From the NCBI GenBank assembly GCA_910578505.1, contig CAJTPV010000019.1, positions 1 through 59,513 of the forward strand: DNA of 59,513 nucleotides, in the 5' to 3' direction. The translations under genes and the position numbers were made by a program. Position 1 is the stretch's first letter; each line of letters starts with the position of its first letter. Below the pieces are notes generated by a model. It ran no database searches, was not told where the DNA came from, and saw only the letters and a program-made list of their open reading frames with translations. The DNA comes from an uncultured Oscillospiraceae bacterium. GTDB taxonomy: Bacteria; Bacillota; Clostridia; Oscillospirales; Oscillospiraceae. Shown piece by piece: positions 24,354 through 32,904 of this stretch.

Positions 24354-24986
24354 ATGGAGATGATCAATATCGCGCTGCCCAAGGGCCGTCTGGGCGAAGC
24401 TGTGTACGCCCGGTTCAAGGCCGCCGGATATCCCTGCCCGGCTATTGAGGAGGAGAACCGGAAGCTGATTTTTGAAAATCCCGCGGCGGGGGTCCGGTAC
24501 TTCTGGGTCAAGCCGTCGGATGTGGCCATCTATGTGGAGCGGGGCGCGGCGGACATCGGCGTGGCGGGCCGGGACATCCTGCTGGAGTACGCGCCGGACG
24601 TGTATGAGCTGGCGGACCTGGGCCTGGGCAAGTGCCGGATGTGCGTGGCGGCGAAGAAGGACTTCCGGGACGATTTGGACCGGACGCTGCGGGTGGCCAC
24701 CAAATTCCCCCATATCGCCGCCCGCTACTACAGCGCCCGCAGCCGGCAGATCGACATCATCAAGCTCAACGGCTCCATTGAAATCGCGCCGATCCTGGGC
24801 CTGAGCGACGTGATTGTGGACATCGTGGAGACCGGAAAGACGCTGCTGGAGAATGACCTGGAGCCCAGGGAGACCATCGTGCCCATCAGCGCCCGATTGA
24901 TCGCCAACAAGGTCAGCTATAAGTTCAAGCACGAACAGATTTCGCGGCTGTGTGAAAAGACAGCGCCTGCGGAAACCATCAGGTGA
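24354..24986 (+). CDS. hisG: ATP phosphoribosyltransferase catalytic subunit, short form
   Basis: First step of histidine synthesis: condenses ATP and PRPP. At 210 residues it lacks the C-terminal ACT-like regulatory domain of long HisG, consistent with the hisZ gene directly upstream. Conserved segments include IALPKGRL at the start, GVAGRDIL, and the PRPP-binding DVIVDIVETGKTL. AAGGAGG lies inside the hisZ end before the ATG. Confidence 0.96.
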   Translation: MEMINIALPKGRLGEAVYARFKAAGYPCPAIEEENRKLIFENPAAGVRYFWVKPSDVAIYVERGAADIGVAGRDILLEYAPDVYELADLGLGKCRMCVAAKKDFRDDLDRTLRVATKFPHIAARYYSARSRQIDIIKLNGSIEIAPILGLSDVIVDIVETGKTLLENDLEPRETIVPISARLIANKVSYKFKHEQISRLCEKTAPAETIR

Positions 24987-24996
24987 GGTGTTTCGT

Positions 24997-26283
24997 ATGA
25001 TACGTGTATTTAAGGCGGGAGAGGTCTCTTTATCAGAGATTCTGGCCCGCACAGAGGATAAAAGGGACGTGGCCGGTACGGTCGCGGCCATTCTGGCGGA
25101 CGTGCGGCAAAACGGCGACGCCGCCCTCCGGCGGTATACAAAGGAGCTGGATCACGCGGAGCCGGAGGAGATCGAGGTCCCCGCCTCCCGGCTGGAGCAG
25201 GCTCTGGCGGATTTGGATCCGGAACTGCGGGCGGTGCTGGAGGCGGCGGCGGACAATATCCGCGCTTTCCACAGCCGTCAAATCCGCAATAATTTTGTTA
25301 TCAGCGAGAAAAACGGCGTTATCCTGGGCCAGAAGATCACGCCCATCCAGCGGGTGGCGCTGTATATCCCCGGCGGCACGGCCGCCTATCCGTCCACGGT
25401 TCTGATGAACTGCATCCCCGCCAAGCTGGCGGGCTGTGCGGAGATCGTCATGGTCTCCCCGCCCACCTGCCGCGGCGATGTGAACCCGGTGATCCTGGCC
25501 GCGGCCCGGCTGGCGGGGGTGGACCGGGTGTTCCGCTGCGGCGGGGCCCAGGCCATTGCCGCCCTGGCCTGCGGCACGGAGACGGTCCCCAGGGCGGACA
25601 AGATCGTGGGGCCCGGCAACGCCTTTGTGGCGGAGGCCAAGCGGCAGGTATACGGACAGGTGGGCATCGACGTCATCGCCGGCCCCAGCGAGATCCTGGT
25701 GGTGGCCGACGGGGCAAGCGACCCCCGCCATGTGGCCGCCGACCTGCTCAGCCAGGCGGAGCACGATGGCAATGCCGGCGCCGTCCTGATCACCGACTCC
25801 CAGGCCCTGGCGGAGGCGGTGAGCGGGGAGCTGGAGCGGCAGCTGGTCCTGCTGCCCAGAGAAGAAATTGCCCGGGCCTCCATTGAGACTAACGGGAAGA
25901 TCATCCTGACCGGGACGATCCCGGAGGCCATTGCCATTGCCAACGCCCTTGCGCCGGAGCACCTGGAGCTGTGCCTGGACAACCCCTTTGACTATCTGGA
26001 CCAGGTAAAAAACGCGGGGTCCATTTTTATGGGGCGGTACTGCCCGGAGGCGCTGGGCGACTACTTCGCCGGCCCCAACCACACCCTGCCCACCAGCGGC
26101 GCGGCCCGGTACGCCAGCCCGCTGTCTGTGGACGACTTTATCAAAAAATCTCAGTTTACCTATTACACCGGACCGGCCCTGTCTGCGGTCAGCGGCAAAA
26201 TCGCCGCCTTTGCCCGGCAGGAGGGCCTGGAGGGACACGCCCGCAGCGTGCTGTCCCGGTTTGAAGAGGAGGCGCAGGCATGA
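24997..26283 (+). CDS. hisD: Histidinol dehydrogenase
   Basis: Zinc enzyme carrying out the last two oxidations, histidinol to histidine, with NAD+. The 428 residues from the ATG at 24997 (TGAGGTG upstream) contain the family blocks YIPGGTAAYPSTVLMN, VVGPGNAFVAEAK-like IVGPGNAFVAEAK, GPSEILVVADG, SQAEHDGNA and the catalytic APEHLEL Glu-His pair. The C-terminal GPNHTLPTSGAARY contributes metal ligands. The 3' end overlaps hisC by 4 nt (ATGA). Confidence 0.96.
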   Translation: MIRVFKAGEVSLSEILARTEDKRDVAGTVAAILADVRQNGDAALRRYTKELDHAEPEEIEVPASRLEQALADLDPELRAVLEAAADNIRAFHSRQIRNNFVISEKNGVILGQKITPIQRVALYIPGGTAAYPSTVLMNCIPAKLAGCAEIVMVSPPTCRGDVNPVILAAARLAGVDRVFRCGGAQAIAALACGTETVPRADKIVGPGNAFVAEAKRQVYGQVGIDVIAGPSEILVVADGASDPRHVAADLLSQAEHDGNAGAVLITDSQALAEAVSGELERQLVLLPREEIARASIETNGKIILTGTIPEAIAIANALAPEHLELCLDNPFDYLDQVKNAGSIFMGRYCPEALGDYFAGPNHTLPTSGAARYASPLSVDDFIKKSQFTYYTGPALSAVSGKIAAFARQEGLEGHARSVLSRFEEEAQA

Positions 26284-27350
26284 GCCGGTTTATGAGCAGG
26301 CGCTTTGACGGCCTGGAGGCATACGTCCCCGGCGAGCAGCCCCAGGATATGCGCTATGTGAAGCTGAACACCAATGAATCCCCCTTCCCGCCGTCCCCGG
26401 CAGTCTTCGCGGCCCTGAACGATGCGGAGACGGAGCGGCTGAATCTGTATCCCGACCCGGAGGGGAAGGTCCTGCGGCAGAAGCTGGCCGCGCTGTACGG
26501 CGTGGAGACGGAGAACGTCTTTCTGGCCAATGGCTCCGACGAGCTGCTGAACTTCTTTTTCATGGCCTTCTGCGACCAGGAGCGGCCCGTGGCGTTCCCC
26601 AGCATCAGCTACGGCTTTTACCCGGTCTACGCCAGCCTGTACAACCTGCCCAGCACCGCCATCCCCCTGCGGGAGGGCTTCCGGCTGGAGCCGGCGGACT
26701 ACTGCGGCATCCACCGGAATATCGTCATCGCCAACCCCAACGCCCCCACGGGCCGGGCCGTCAGCGTGGCGGAGATCGAGGAGATCGTCCGCACCAATCC
26801 GGATCACGCGGTCATGATCGACGAGGCGTACATCGACTTCGGCGGCGAGAGCTGCGTGGGGCTGGTGTCGAAATACGAAAATCTGCTGGTGGGACAGACC
26901 TTCTCGAAATTCCGCTCCCTGGCCGGCGGACGGCTGGGCTACGCCATCGGCAGCCGGGCCCTGATTGAGGACCTGGACAAGATCAAATATTCCACCAACT
27001 CCTATAATATCAACCGCCTGACCATGGCGGCGGCAATCGCCACCATCGACAGCAACGACTACTATGTGCAGAACAGCAACATCATTCAGGAGAACCGGGC
27101 GTATACTGTGGCGGAGCTGGACAAATTAGGCTTCGGGACCCTGCCCAGCAAGGCCAACTTCATCTTCACCCGCTGCCCCAAAGTCGAGGGCGGCGCGCTC
27201 TACCGCGCACTGAAGGCCAAGGGCGTGCTGGTGCGGCACTGGGACAAGCCGGAGATCGCGGACTACTGCCGGGTCACCATCGGCTCCAGGGAGCAGATGG
27301 ACGTTTTCCTGGAAAAGGTCCGGGAGATTCTGAGGGAGGTGGGCGAGTAA
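26280..27350 (+). CDS. hisC: Histidinol-phosphate aminotransferase
   Basis: PLP-dependent fold-type I aminotransferase converting imidazole-acetol phosphate to histidinol phosphate. 356 residues. The Schiff-base lysine lies in TFSKFRSLAGGRLGY; other markers are KLNTNESPFPPSP, NPNAPTGRAV and DEAYIDFGG. Its start overlaps the hisD stop and its stop directly abuts hisB, so it is tightly coupled within the operon. Confidence 0.95.
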   Translation: MSRFMSRRFDGLEAYVPGEQPQDMRYVKLNTNESPFPPSPAVFAALNDAETERLNLYPDPEGKVLRQKLAALYGVETENVFLANGSDELLNFFFMAFCDQERPVAFPSISYGFYPVYASLYNLPSTAIPLREGFRLEPADYCGIHRNIVIANPNAPTGRAVSVAEIEEIVRTNPDHAVMIDEAYIDFGGESCVGLVSKYENLLVGQTFSKFRSLAGGRLGYAIGSRALIEDLDKIKYSTNSYNINRLTMAAAIATIDSNDYYVQNSNIIQENRAYTVAELDKLGFGTLPSKANFIFTRCPKVEGGALYRALKAKGVLVRHWDKPEIADYCRVTIGSREQMDVFLEKVREILREVGE

Positions 27351-27938
27351 ATGCGTACTGCTGCCATGAACCGCACAACGGCGGAGACGGATATCTCCCT
27401 GACATTGGAACTGGACGGCACAGGCGTCAGCCAGGTGGATACCGGCTGCGGCTTTTTGGACCACATGCTGACCCTGTTTGCCCGCCACGGGCGCTTTGAC
27501 CTGCAGGTCACCTGCAAGGGGGACACCTATGTGGACGACCACCACACCGTGGAGGACATCGGCATCTGTCTGGGGGACGCTTTCGCTCAGGCGCTGGGGG
27601 AGAAGCGGGGAATCCGGCGCTATGGCTCCTCCATTCTGCCCATGGATGAGGCTTTGCTCCTGACGGCTGTTGACATCAGCGGCCGGGGGATGCTATGCTA
27701 TGGGCTGGACATCCCCACGGAGAAGGTGGGGACCTTTGACACGGAGCTGACGGAGGAATTCCTGGTGGCCTTTACCCGCCGGGCGGATATGACGGTACAT
27801 GTCCGGCAGCTGGCGGGAAGCAACAGCCACCATATCATTGAGGGCATGTTCAAGAGCCTGGCCCGTACGCTGCGGGAGGCCGTCTCCATCGACCCCGATT
27901 TCGCCAACGAGATCCCCTCCACAAAGGGGGTGCTGTAA
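27351..27938 (+). CDS. hisB: Imidazoleglycerol-phosphate dehydratase
   Basis: Manganese-dependent dehydratase giving imidazole-acetol phosphate. A monofunctional 195-residue HisB without the phosphatase domain of enterobacteria, which matches the separate PHP-type phosphatase at the end of this operon. The duplicated metal-binding signatures are GFLDHMLTLFARHG with VDDHHTVED, and SNSHHIIEGMFK. Start codon ATG immediately after the hisC stop, with GGAGGTGGG in the hisC end as ribosome binding site. Confidence 0.96.
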   Translation: MRTAAMNRTTAETDISLTLELDGTGVSQVDTGCGFLDHMLTLFARHGRFDLQVTCKGDTYVDDHHTVEDIGICLGDAFAQALGEKRGIRRYGSSILPMDEALLLTAVDISGRGMLCYGLDIPTEKVGTFDTELTEEFLVAFTRRADMTVHVRQLAGSNSHHIIEGMFKSLARTLREAVSIDPDFANEIPSTKGVL

Positions 27939-27940
27939 CC

Positions 27941-28549
27941 GTGATCGCTATTATCGATTACGGCGTGGGGAACCTGTTTTCCCTGAAAAGCTCCTTTAAA
28001 GCCATCGGCCAGGAGGCGGTGGTCACCGGGGATGCGGCGGTCATCCGCCGGGCGGACAAGCTGATCCTGCCCGGCGTGGGGGCCTTCGGCGATGCGGCGG
28101 CGCTGCTGCGCAGGGACGGCATGGACAAATTGCTCCGTGCGGAGGCGGCGTCCGGCAAGCCGCTGTTGGGAATCTGTCTGGGAATGCAGCTGCTGCTCGA
28201 CTACAGCACGGAGTATGGGCGTCACGAGGGCCTGGGGCTGATTCCCGGCTCCGTGCAGCCCATCCGCCCGGTGATTCCGGCGGCGTACAAAGTGCCCCAT
28301 ATCGGCTGGAACGCCCTGCATTTTCCGGGGGAGAAACACCCCCTGTTCCGGTATGTGCAGGAGGGGGAGTGCGTGTATTTCGTGCATTCCTTCTACGGCG
28401 CGGACTGTGCCGGGAGCGTCATTGCCACGGCGGAATACGGGCCGGAGCTGACGGCGGCGGTGGCGAAGGGGAACGTGTACGGCGTGCAGTTCCATCCGGA
28501 GAAGAGCGGAAACGTGGGGCTGAATATTCTGCGGGCGTTTTGCGAGTGA
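27941..28549 (+). CDS. hisH: Imidazole glycerol phosphate synthase, glutaminase subunit
   Basis: Class I glutamine amidotransferase that supplies ammonia to HisF. 202 residues from a GTG start 2 nt after hisB. The nucleophile is the Cys in GICLGMQLLLD, and the His-Glu pair lies in QFHPEKSG. The N-terminus IAIIDYGVGNLFSLK is family-typical. Its partner hisF is separated from it by a Uma2-type gene and hisA. Confidence 0.95.
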   Translation: MIAIIDYGVGNLFSLKSSFKAIGQEAVVTGDAAVIRRADKLILPGVGAFGDAAALLRRDGMDKLLRAEAASGKPLLGICLGMQLLLDYSTEYGRHEGLGLIPGSVQPIRPVIPAAYKVPHIGWNALHFPGEKHPLFRYVQEGECVYFVHSFYGADCAGSVIATAEYGPELTAAVAKGNVYGVQFHPEKSGNVGLNILRAFCE

Positions 28550-28563
28550 AGGGGGATTTTTCG

Positions 28564-29142
28564 ATGAGTATGCCTGTATCTGACTTTTCAGCAAATCAAA
28601 ATCTGACTTTAGAAGAATTCCAGCGGTTTGCGGAAACCCACGAGGGAATGTGGGAGCTTTACGACGGCGTACCCGTCAGAATGCAGTCCCCGTCTCCGGA
28701 GCATCAGTGGATTTGTCACGAGGTAATGTCACAATTTAGAGAGTATTTTAGAAATAGAAATTGTATTCCGTTGCAGGAATTGGACGTATGCGTATCCCAG
28801 CAGGGTCAAGAAACACGGAAACCGGATGTGCTTGTGTTTTGCAACAAGAATCAACTCAAAGGAAATCTGGTTTATGCCCCTCAGCTTGTAGTGGAAATTT
28901 GGTCACCCTCAAATTTCATGAAGGAACGCCTGGAAAAAATGCGGACCTATCAGCAGGCGGGCATAAAAGAGTTTTGGCAAATCGATTATACCAATCGGGA
29001 TTTTGCAGTTGTGACGTTAAACGATAGCAATCTGGCATCCATATCCGGCGGCACATTTCAGGATGACATCATATCGGAATATTTTCCGGATCTGCGGGTA
29101 AGCCTTGCAGAATATGACAACTTTCTTGCACAAATCAGATAG
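28564..29142 (+). CDS. Uma2-family (DUF820) putative endonuclease inserted in the his operon
   Basis: A 192-residue protein of the Uma2/DUF820 group, with a PD-(D/E)XK nuclease-like core: RKPDVLVF and LVVEIWSPSN carry the acidic and catalytic residues, and WELYDGVPVRMQSPSPEHQ is the typical N-terminal block. Biological role of the family is not established; DNA cleavage is inferred from the fold. It lies between hisH and hisA, is visibly more AT-rich than the flanking his genes, and has no obvious terminator, so it seems a recent insertion that leaves the operon readable. GGGGGA precedes the ATG. Confidence 0.85.
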   Translation: MSMPVSDFSANQNLTLEEFQRFAETHEGMWELYDGVPVRMQSPSPEHQWICHEVMSQFREYFRNRNCIPLQELDVCVSQQGQETRKPDVLVFCNKNQLKGNLVYAPQLVVEIWSPSNFMKERLEKMRTYQQAGIKEFWQIDYTNRDFAVVTLNDSNLASISGGTFQDDIISEYFPDLRVSLAEYDNFLAQIR

Positions 29143-29166
29143 ATAAAATAAGGAGGGGGGACTTAT

Positions 29167-29880
29167 ATGCTGATTTTCCCCGCAATTGATTTAAAAGACG
29201 GAAAAGTGGTCCGTCTGCACAAGGGCAGCTTCGACACGGTCCATCAGGTGGCGGACGACCCGGTGGCTACGGCGCGTACATTCTACGAGGCCGGGGCCCG
29301 GCACCTGCATATGGTGGACCTGGACGGCGCGAAGGACGGCGTGCGCAAAAACAGCGGCATCGTCCGGGCCGTGGCGGACGCGGGGCTGAACATAGAGCTG
29401 GGCGGCGGCATCCGCTCCATGGAGGACATCCGGGCGGTGTTTGATTTGGGGGTCTGGCGGGTGGTCATCGGCTCCGCTGCCGTGACGGACCCGGATTTCG
29501 TCCGCGCGGCCATAGCGGCCTACGGCCCGGAGCGGGTGGCCGTGGGCATTGACGCCAAAAACGGCACCGTCCGTACCGCCGGATGGGTGGAGGACTCCCA
29601 ATTGGATTACCTGGACTTTGCCCGCTCCATGGAGAGCTTCGGCGTCCGGCACATCATCTTCACGGACATCGATACCGACGGGATGCTGGCCGGGCCGTCC
29701 TGCGGGCGGCTGCTGGAGCTGAAGGAGGCGGTGGGCTGCCGCATCACCGCCTCCGGCGGCGTGTCCTCCAACGCGGACCTGCGGGCCCTGCGCAATATGG
29801 AGCTGTACGCCGCCATTGTAGGAAAAGCCTGGTACGCAGGGGCGGTGGACCTGCGGCAGGCTGTGGAGGAGTGCGAATGA
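29167..29880 (+). CDS. hisA: ProFAR isomerase
   Basis: 1-(5-phosphoribosyl)-5-[(5-phosphoribosylamino)methylideneamino]imidazole-4-carboxamide isomerase, an Amadori rearrangement in a (beta-alpha)8 barrel. 237 residues. The general base Asp is in MLIFPAIDLKDGKVVRL and the acid Asp in IFTDIDTDGML; phosphate sites are ELGGGIRS and ITASGGVSS. AGGAGGGGG precedes the ATG. Ends with a 4-nt overlap into hisF. Confidence 0.95.
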   Translation: MLIFPAIDLKDGKVVRLHKGSFDTVHQVADDPVATARTFYEAGARHLHMVDLDGAKDGVRKNSGIVRAVADAGLNIELGGGIRSMEDIRAVFDLGVWRVVIGSAAVTDPDFVRAAIAAYGPERVAVGIDAKNGTVRTAGWVEDSQLDYLDFARSMESFGVRHIIFTDIDTDGMLAGPSCGRLLELKEAVGCRITASGGVSSNADLRALRNMELYAAIVGKAWYAGAVDLRQAVEECE

Positions 29881-30635
29881 TTACCAAACGGATCATCCCC
29901 TGCCTGGACGTAAAGGACGGGCGGGTGGTCAAGGGGGTCAACTTCCTGGGGCTGGCGGACGTCAGCTCCCCGGTGAAGCTGGCCGAATATTACAGCAGCT
30001 GCGGCGCGGACGAGCTGGTCTTCTACGACATCACCGCCTCCGCCGAGGGCCGGGCCCTGTTCACGGACATCCTGACGGAGGTGGCGTCCACCATCTTCAT
30101 CCCCCTGACGGTGGGCGGCGGCATCAACACGGTGGAGGACTTTGAGCGGGTGCTCAAGTGCGGCGCGGACAAGGTGAGCGTCAATTCCGGGGCCATCCGG
30201 GACCCGTCCCTCATCTCCCAGGCGGCCCAAAAATACGGCGACCAGTGCGTGGTGCTGTCCGTGGACGCCAAGCGGGTGGACGGCGGGTTCCGCGTGTTCG
30301 CCAAGGGCGGGCGGGAGGACACCGGCCTGGACGCCCTGGAGTGGATCCGCCGGGGCGTGGGGGACGGCGCGGGGGAGATCGTCCTCAACAGCATCGACAC
30401 CGACGGCGTGAAAAACGGCTTTGATCTGGAGATGCTGTCCGCAGTATGCGAGGCGGTGGACGTGCCCGTCATTGCCTCCGGCGGCGCGGGCTGTGGGGCC
30501 CACTTCCGGACGCTCTTTGAGACGCTGCCGAAGGTGGACGCCGGTTTGGCCGCCTCCATTTTTCATTTTGGCGAGGTGGCGATTCCCGATTTGAAACAGG
30601 AGCTGGCCGCCGCCGGCATCAATATGCGTTTATGA
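29877..30635 (+). CDS. hisF: Imidazole glycerol phosphate synthase, cyclase subunit
   Basis: Forms imidazole glycerol phosphate and AICAR using ammonia from HisH. A (beta-alpha)8 barrel of 252 residues: IIPCLDVKDGRVVKGVNF carries the first catalytic Asp, and the second lies in LNSIDTDGVKNGFD. Phosphate-binding glycines are VGGGINT and ASGGAG. The start at 29877 overlaps the hisA stop (ATGA). Confidence 0.96.
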   Translation: MITKRIIPCLDVKDGRVVKGVNFLGLADVSSPVKLAEYYSSCGADELVFYDITASAEGRALFTDILTEVASTIFIPLTVGGGINTVEDFERVLKCGADKVSVNSGAIRDPSLISQAAQKYGDQCVVLSVDAKRVDGGFRVFAKGGREDTGLDALEWIRRGVGDGAGEIVLNSIDTDGVKNGFDLEMLSAVCEAVDVPVIASGGAGCGAHFRTLFETLPKVDAGLAASIFHFGEVAIPDLKQELAAAGINMRL

Positions 30636-30653
30636 TACGAGGGAGGAAAAAGC

Positions 30654-31316
30654 ATGCTCAGCATTGACGATTTGACATTCAACAGCCACGGGCTGATCCC
30701 GGCCATTGTGGTGGACGCATCTGCGAAAAATGTCCTGACGCTGGCGTATATGAACCGGGAGAGCCTGGAGATCAGCCTGCGGGAGGGCCGGACCTGCTTC
30801 TGGTCCCGGTCCAGACAGGAGCTGTGGCGGAAGGGCGAGACCAGCGGCAACGTGCAGCACATCGTGGACATCACCGCCGACTGCGACCGGGACGCCCTGC
30901 TCATCCGCGTCAACAAGGAGGGGCCCGCCTGCCACCTGGGGACGGACTCCTGCTTCAACGACAAGGTGTTTATCGGGGACCAGCCTGCGCCCTTTTCCGT
31001 GAAGGGGCTGTATGGACTGCTGGAGGGACGGAAAAAGGACCTTCCGGAGGGGTCCTACACCACGTACCTGTTCCAGAAGGGCCTGGATAAGATCCTGAAA
31101 AAGGTGGGCGAGGAGTCCACGGAGGTCATCATCGCCGGGAAAGCCAATGACAAGGCGGAGACCATCTACGAGATCGCCGACCTGATGTACCATGTGATGG
31201 TGCTGATGGTGGAGATGGGCATCTCCGTGGAGGACGTGCAGGCGGAGCTGGCCTCCCGGCACGTCATCGACCACAAGGTGAAGCAGGAGAAGATGGTGGG
31301 CCAAGCCCACAGTTAA
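30654..31316 (+). CDS. hisIE: Bifunctional phosphoribosyl-AMP cyclohydrolase / phosphoribosyl-ATP pyrophosphatase
   Basis: Fusion of HisI (residues ~1-115) and HisE (~120-220), carrying out steps two and three of histidine synthesis. HisI markers: AYMNRESLEISLREGRTCFWSRSR and the metal-binding DCDRDALL...GPACHLG...SCF. HisE markers: LYGLLEGRKKDLPEGSYTTYLF and the acidic EESTEVIIAGK. GGGAGGA precedes the ATG. Confidence 0.96.
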   Translation: MLSIDDLTFNSHGLIPAIVVDASAKNVLTLAYMNRESLEISLREGRTCFWSRSRQELWRKGETSGNVQHIVDITADCDRDALLIRVNKEGPACHLGTDSCFNDKVFIGDQPAPFSVKGLYGLLEGRKKDLPEGSYTTYLFQKGLDKILKKVGEESTEVIIAGKANDKAETIYEIADLMYHVMVLMVEMGISVEDVQAELASRHVIDHKVKQEKMVGQAHS

Positions 31317-31363
31317 CGCGCTGCGCGCCCCACAGAGGGAAATACTCATAACGGGAGAAGCAT

Positions 31364-32191
31364 ATGAGCTTACAAAACCTGCACACCCACACCGTCTTCG
31401 GCGACGGAAAAAACACGGCGGAGGAGATGGTCCTGGGGGCCATCCGGGCCGGGTGCGGCTCTCTGGGGTTCTCGGAGCACAGCCCCCTGCCGCCGGACGT
31501 GGACCCGGACGGATACACCATGGCGGCGGACAGCGTCCCCGCCTACCGGCGGGAGGTCCTGCGGCTGCGGGAGGCGTACGCCGGGAAACTGGAGATTTTT
31601 CTGGGCCTGGAGCAGGACATCGACTCCGCCCCGCCGGAGGACAGGTATGACTATGTGATCGGGTCGGTCCACGGCGTTTGGAGGGACGGCGCGTATCTGC
31701 CGGTGGATGATACGCCGGAAAAATTCTCCCAGGCCGTGACGGAACACTACGGCGGGGACGCCTTGGGGTTTGTCCGGGACTACTACCGCCGCGTGTCGGA
31801 GGTATACCGGAAAACCGGCTGCCAAATCATCGGCCACTTCGACCTCGTGACAAAGTTCAACCAGCAGGGCGGCTTTTTTGACGAGGAAAGCCGGGCGTAT
31901 CTGGACATCGCCCTGGCGGTTTTGGAGCCCCTGGCAGGGGAGGACGTGATCTTCGAGATCAACACCGGGGCCATCTCCCGTGGGTACCGCACGGCCCCCT
32001 ACCCCGGACCCGCGCTGCTGCGGGCCATCCGGGAAATGGGCGGACGCATCTGCGTCACCAGCGACAGCCACAGCGCGGATACCGTCACCTGCGCCTTCCC
32101 CCAGGCGGCGGCGCTGGCCCGCGCCTGCGGGTTCCGGGAGGCGGTGGTCCTCACGGAACGGGGCTTCCAGACGGCGGCGCTGGCCGGATAG
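31364..32191 (+). CDS. hisJ: PHP-family histidinol-phosphatase
   Basis: Removes phosphate from histidinol phosphate, the step before HisD. A 275-residue PHP-domain protein with metal-binding motifs NLHTHTVFGDG, FSEHSP, SVHGVW, IGHFDLV and TSDSHSAD. It completes the pathway encoded by this operon; B. subtilis calls this type HisJ (HisK in other genomes). It is 47 nt after hisIE, with GGGAGA before the ATG. Confidence 0.92.
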   Translation: MSLQNLHTHTVFGDGKNTAEEMVLGAIRAGCGSLGFSEHSPLPPDVDPDGYTMAADSVPAYRREVLRLREAYAGKLEIFLGLEQDIDSAPPEDRYDYVIGSVHGVWRDGAYLPVDDTPEKFSQAVTEHYGGDALGFVRDYYRRVSEVYRKTGCQIIGHFDLVTKFNQQGGFFDEESRAYLDIALAVLEPLAGEDVIFEINTGAISRGYRTAPYPGPALLRAIREMGGRICVTSDSHSADTVTCAFPQAAALARACGFREAVVLTERGFQTAALAG

Positions 32192-32225
32192 ACGCCCCCC
32201 ATCACAACCAGGAGGAGAACCTGCC

Positions 32226-32903
32226 ATGAACCACATTCTGCTGCTGGAGGACGACGCCACCCTGGGCCAGGGCATCCGCTTCGCCCTGGAAAACAGCGAG
32301 GCCCGCGTTACGCTCTGCTCTGCGCTGTCCCAGGCCCGTTCGCTGCTCTCCGGTCAGGCATACGACCTGCTGATTCTGGATGTAAATCTGCCGGACGGCA
32401 GCGGGCTGGACCTGCTGCGGGAGGTGCGGCGCTCCGGCTTGCGGGTCCCTGTCATCCTGCTGACGGCCAACGACATGGAGACGGACATCGTCATGGGCCT
32501 GGAATCCGGCGCGGACGACTACGTGACCAAGCCCTTTTCCCTGGCCGTGCTGCGGGCGCGGGTGAATACCCAGCTGCGCCGGGCCGCGCCCGCCCAGCCG
32601 GACACCTATGTACAGGACGGCTTTTCCTTTGACTTTGCCAACATGGCGTTTTCCAGAAACAGCGCGCCGGTGGAGCTGAGCAAGACGGAGCAGAAACTGC
32701 TGCGCCTGCTGGTCAGCAACCGGGGCGCGACCCTCAGCCGGGATACCCTCATCGACCGCATCTGGACCGACGGCGCGGCGTACGTGGATGAAAACGCCCT
32801 GTCCGTCACCGTCAAGCGGCTGCGGGGGAAGCTGGAGGACGATCCGTCCAAGCCCAAATATCTGAAAACCGTCTACGGCCTGGGCTATACATGGGTGGTG
32901 TGA
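32226..32903 (+). CDS. OmpR/PhoB-family response regulator
   Basis: A 225-residue response regulator. The receiver domain (1-115) has the acidic pair EDD at 8-10, the phosphoacceptor Asp in LILDVNLPDG, and the Thr/Lys switch residues (LLTAND, TKPF). The winged-helix DNA-binding domain follows (VELSKTEQKLLRLL...SRDTLIDRIW...VDENALSVTVKRLRGKL). One base separates it from the sensor kinase gene. With the ABC exporter just downstream, the layout is that of peptide-sensing or antibiotic-resistance modules in Firmicutes. Confidence 0.93.
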   Translation: MNHILLLEDDATLGQGIRFALENSEARVTLCSALSQARSLLSGQAYDLLILDVNLPDGSGLDLLREVRRSGLRVPVILLTANDMETDIVMGLESGADDYVTKPFSLAVLRARVNTQLRRAAPAQPDTYVQDGFSFDFANMAFSRNSAPVELSKTEQKLLRLLVSNRGATLSRDTLIDRIWTDGAAYVDENALSVTVKRLRGKLEDDPSKPKYLKTVYGLGYTWVV

Positions 32904-32904
32904 C

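Noticed and set aside
28369..28563. 65-codon N-terminal extension of the Uma2 protein inside hisH
   Set aside because: The extension is hisH in another frame; the ATG at 28564 has a ribosome binding site and matches the family start.
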